Program-made: the position numbers and the translations under genes | Notes under the pieces: model-generated | Told to the model about the DNA's origin: nothing | Seen by the model: only the letters and a program-made list of their open reading frames with translations | Databases searched by the model: none | Shown: positions 33,546-35,505 of the stretch, piece by piece | Numbering within the stretch: the first letter of the stretch is position 1 | Layout of the letters: each line of letters begins with the position of its first letter | DNA from: CAYOZL01 sp964408435 | GTDB taxonomy: Bacteria > Bdellovibrionota_C > UBA2361 > SZUA-149 > CAYOZL01 | Assembly: GCA_964408435.1 (NCBI GenBank) | Contig: CAYOZL010000019.1 | Coordinates: 1-35,505, forward strand | Length of the DNA: 35,505 nucleotides | Direction of reading: 5' to 3'

Positions 33546-34448
33546 CTAATATAGCTTTTCATTTAAAGCCCAATCATACTCTAGATAAGTAAATTTAAAA
33601 TACCTAGACTTAATTAACTCTACATCTTTTGCGCTAATATATTTAGAAATAAATCCTAGATAATTTGCCACTTCCCTAGTGTATCTCTTAAAATCAACAT
33701 GATAGTGCTTAATGAAATCTTTCTTATACCAAGTGAAAATAGGAGAAGCTAAAAGCCTCATCTCATTTTTATCTATAAAAAACTTTGCAGGATCTACTAA
33801 AAAATACTTAACCTCAGTATCAAGTCTTTGGTCTAAATCTTTAGACTCAAATATCATATTAGATAAATTACCTGCTCCTAAAGAAGAATTATTTAAAACA
33901 AAAAGAACTCGAGTGTCGTTAAATTCGTTTCTAAAGATGCTATGCAATATAAAATCTAAGGTCACTATCTTCCCAACAACCTCGTACTTAAGACCAGTAA
34001 AAGCTCCTGAAATTTGCCTAATACTATTTTCAGGAAAAGCCGTATTCTCTAAGCTATTTTTTTCAATTGGGTAATGATTCAAAACGGTTTTAATGCTTAA
34101 TAAATTGTAAACATTTATCCAAAATGATTTTCTTTGATCAATATTAAAAGCATCATATGCATCAATAACTTTTAATTGATTTACAAACTCATCTAACTTT
34201 TCTTTCTCTTTAACTAATTCTCTGTATTTAACCCTACCTTTAAAATCTACATATTTATTTAAAATTTCTTGATAAGGTTTAAAAAACTTACTGATAAAAT
34301 CAGCATCTATCGATTTTTCTAAGGAAGCTCTTTCTGGATTAATAGCTTTCTCACTAGAAATTGGCTCTTGTGAAATAATCGCTTCTTCTGAAAAAACACA
34401 GGGAGCTAGAGAATGAAAAAATAATATTAAAAAGAAAATAAATTTCAT
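33546..34448 (-). CDS. DUF547-domain exported protein
   Basis: The 300-residue protein has a signal peptide (FIFFLILFFHSLAPCVFS, possibly a lipobox-like APC at the end) and a short Glu/Ser-rich linker. The DUF547 domain follows, with RKSFWINVYNLLSIKTVLNHYP, FILHSIFR, RVLFVLNNSSLGAGNLS and a late FTWYKKDF. DUF547 proteins are exported and of unknown biochemical role, with a papain/transglutaminase-like fold suggested. In the usual family the central segment has a Cys or His; here it reads NNSSLG, so any catalytic Cys may be missing. Its ATG overlaps the lptE stop (TAATG). Confidence 0.8.
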   Translation of the reverse strand: MKFIFFLILFFHSLAPCVFSEEAIISQEPISSEKAINPERASLEKSIDADFISKFFKPYQEILNKYVDFKGRVKYRELVKEKEKLDEFVNQLKVIDAYDAFNIDQRKSFWINVYNLLSIKTVLNHYPIEKNSLENTAFPENSIRQISGAFTGLKYEVVGKIVTLDFILHSIFRNEFNDTRVLFVLNNSSLGAGNLSNMIFESKDLDQRLDTEVKYFLVDPAKFFIDKNEMRLLASPIFTWYKKDFIKHYHVDFKRYTREVANYLGFISKYISAKDVELIKSRYFKFTYLEYDWALNEKLY

Positions 34449-35035
34449 TAAAATTCAGCAGAAACAGCATTCAGATATATAGACCTTGCAACTTCATCAA
34501 GCATGTCGTCTATGATTTGTTCTTGTTGTCCTCTTGCTATTTCTCTAGCACTTAAACCACTAAGATTCTGTGCCGCTATCGAGCCTTGGGCAAAACTTGA
34601 ACTTGAGGTAACTACTAAATTTCCACTAGTCGCAATTGGCTCTCTTCTTTGGATTAAAGGATTTTTATATAATATTTGGCCGTTTGTTCTTTTAAGCTCG
34701 GCTGAAATATTAATTATTAAATCTAGCTCTTGAGCAATATCAGTGTTCCCTGAAGTGCTTCTTGTCTGAGTATCAAGTGAGATAATTTTTGTTATTAGCT
34801 CTGCATCTCTACTTTGATTTGGCTCAACTACTTTAACTACAGCATATCTCTCAAACCTAGATCTGAGGGCTTCTGTAAGTCTAGCTGAAAGGCTCACTTC
34901 AGTTGTTAGGTTCTCAACAGGTTTAATTGCAATCCTTTTAACATCAGGTGGCAAAACTGAGGAACTACCTTGTAGATGATAGCCACAAGATGACATTAAG
35001 CATATTAAAAAAGTAATCTTTGAAAAAATCTTCAT
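34448..35035 (-). CDS. lptE: LPS-assembly lipoprotein LptE
   Basis: The 195-residue lipoprotein has a signal peptide ending in the lipobox LMSSC with the acylated Cys followed by GYHLQGSSSVLPPDVKRIAI, the standard start of LptE. LptE plugs LptD in the outer membrane and helps deliver lipopolysaccharide to the cell surface. VENLTTEVSLSARLTEALRSRF and a C-terminal helix also fit. It is divergent from leuS with 45 bases between, whereas in enterobacteria the two are in one operon. Confidence 0.88.
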   Translation of the reverse strand: MKIFSKITFLICLMSSCGYHLQGSSSVLPPDVKRIAIKPVENLTTEVSLSARLTEALRSRFERYAVVKVVEPNQSRDAELITKIISLDTQTRSTSGNTDIAQELDLIINISAELKRTNGQILYKNPLIQRREPIATSGNLVVTSSSSFAQGSIAAQNLSGLSAREIARGQQEQIIDDMLDEVARSIYLNAVSAEF

Positions 35036-35080
35036 TAGAGTATATTTCTACACAATGTATAAACAGATATAAAGCATAAA

Positions 35081-35505
35081 TTGGAAAATATAAAATATAA
35101 TCCCTTAGAAATAGAGCCAAAATGGCAAAAATACTGGTTAGAGAACAAGACCTTCTCAGTAGAGCTCGACCTAAATAAGCCTAAGTACTACATATTAGAT
35201 ATGTTTCCATATCCTTCAGGTGCAGGACTGCATGTTGGCCACCCTGAGGGATACACTGCTACTGATATAATGGCTCGCTATAAAAGAATGCAGGGCTTTA
35301 ATGTTTTACATCCAATTGGTTGGGATGCCTTTGGACTTCCTGCTGAACAATACGCTCTTAAGACTGGAACCCACCCAGCTGTTACTACCTATAAAAATAT
35401 TGCTAATTTCAAACGACAAATTCAATCACTTGGATTCTCTTATGATTGGGATAGAGAAATCGCAACTAGTGATTCAGAATACTATCATTGGACACAGTGG
35501 ATCTT
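35081..35505 (+). CDS. leuS: Leucyl-tRNA synthetase, N-terminal part (runs off the window)
   Basis: From TTG 35081 the frame is open to the window end, 141 codons. It reads MENIKYNPLEIEPKWQKYW and carries the class I signature FPYPSGAGLHVGHPEGY (HxGH-type) plus GWDAFGLPAEQYA, both characteristic of LeuRS. It charges tRNA-Leu in the cytoplasm. No clear ribosome site precedes the TTG. Confidence 0.93.
   Translation, partial: MENIKYNPLEIEPKWQKYWLENKTFSVELDLNKPKYYILDMFPYPSGAGLHVGHPEGYTATDIMARYKRMQGFNVLHPIGWDAFGLPAEQYALKTGTHPAVTTYKNIANFKRQIQSLGFSYDWDREIATSDSEYYHWTQWI

Overview
The window is AT-rich DNA (many genes near 25% GC in hand-counted lines) from a Gram-negative bacterium: it carries lptE, a YceI-family periplasmic protein, a DUF547 lipoprotein-type gene and the start of leuS. 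TTG and GTG starts are common. A 100-base run of N inside a 30-bp repeat shows this is a draft scaffold. The lineage cannot be fixed from the sequence; the short LptE divergent from leuS would suit a delta-type, Bdellovibrionota-like or uncultivated marine group, but this is only an impression.

Layout. 1-4.1 kb: a CbpA-type J protein, a YceI protein, a di-CXXCH cytochrome-like protein and a first Fe(II)/2-oxoglutarate oxygenase of the PhyH family. 4.3-9.0 kb: a surface protein ending in an Asp-Ser-Asn repeat broken by the assembly gap, a GT-C type membrane transferase and a small membrane protein. 9.1-17.3 kb: a RiPP-like region with two unannotated short peptides (9134-9262, 16771-16890), a PqqD-like recognition protein, a heme-oxygenase-like diiron enzyme, a methyltransferase with an N-terminal PqqD-like domain, a caspase/gingipain-like peptidase with a zinc ribbon, a B12-binding radical SAM enzyme and an HPr-kinase-like protein. 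17.4-21.8 kb: an M14/aspartoacylase-like zinc hydrolase, a GT2 glycosyltransferase, an ABC exporter and an S26 signal peptidase-like protease. 22.0-33.0 kb: an ornithine acetyltransferase of the clavam (OAT2) style, a ureohydrolase coupled to a second caspase-like peptidase, a second PqqD, a second HPr-kinase-like protein, a third short peptide (27804-27932), a beta-lactam synthetase-like protein, a carboxyethylarginine synthase-like ThDP enzyme, a nucleotidyltransferase and a second PhyH oxygenase. 33.1-35.5 kb: a hypothetical gene, DUF547, lptE and partial leuS.

How it may work together. OAT2-like, CEAS-like, BLS-like and ureohydrolase (PAH-like) are four of the five enzyme types that lead from arginine to the clavam nucleus in Streptomyces clavuligerus; the fifth role, a 2-oxoglutarate oxygenase, could be taken here by a PhyH-family enzyme rather than a clavaminate synthase. 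This set is interleaved with RiPP-type parts: leader-like peptides with a YxxP motif, several PqqD/RRE domains, kinases, proteases and an exporter. Two peptides are both 42 residues, share Tyr18, Pro21, Glu30-Lys31 and Ser38-Ser39, and end in Trp. Two of the three peptides have Arg as the penultimate residue. The most interesting reading is a beta-lactam or modified-arginine pathway joined to ribosomally made peptides. That joining is inference; the individual gene families are much better supported. Comparisons to named enzymes are from memory of their sequences, not from alignments.

No stretch over about 300 bases lacks a gene. No tRNA, rRNA, CRISPR array or transposase was seen.
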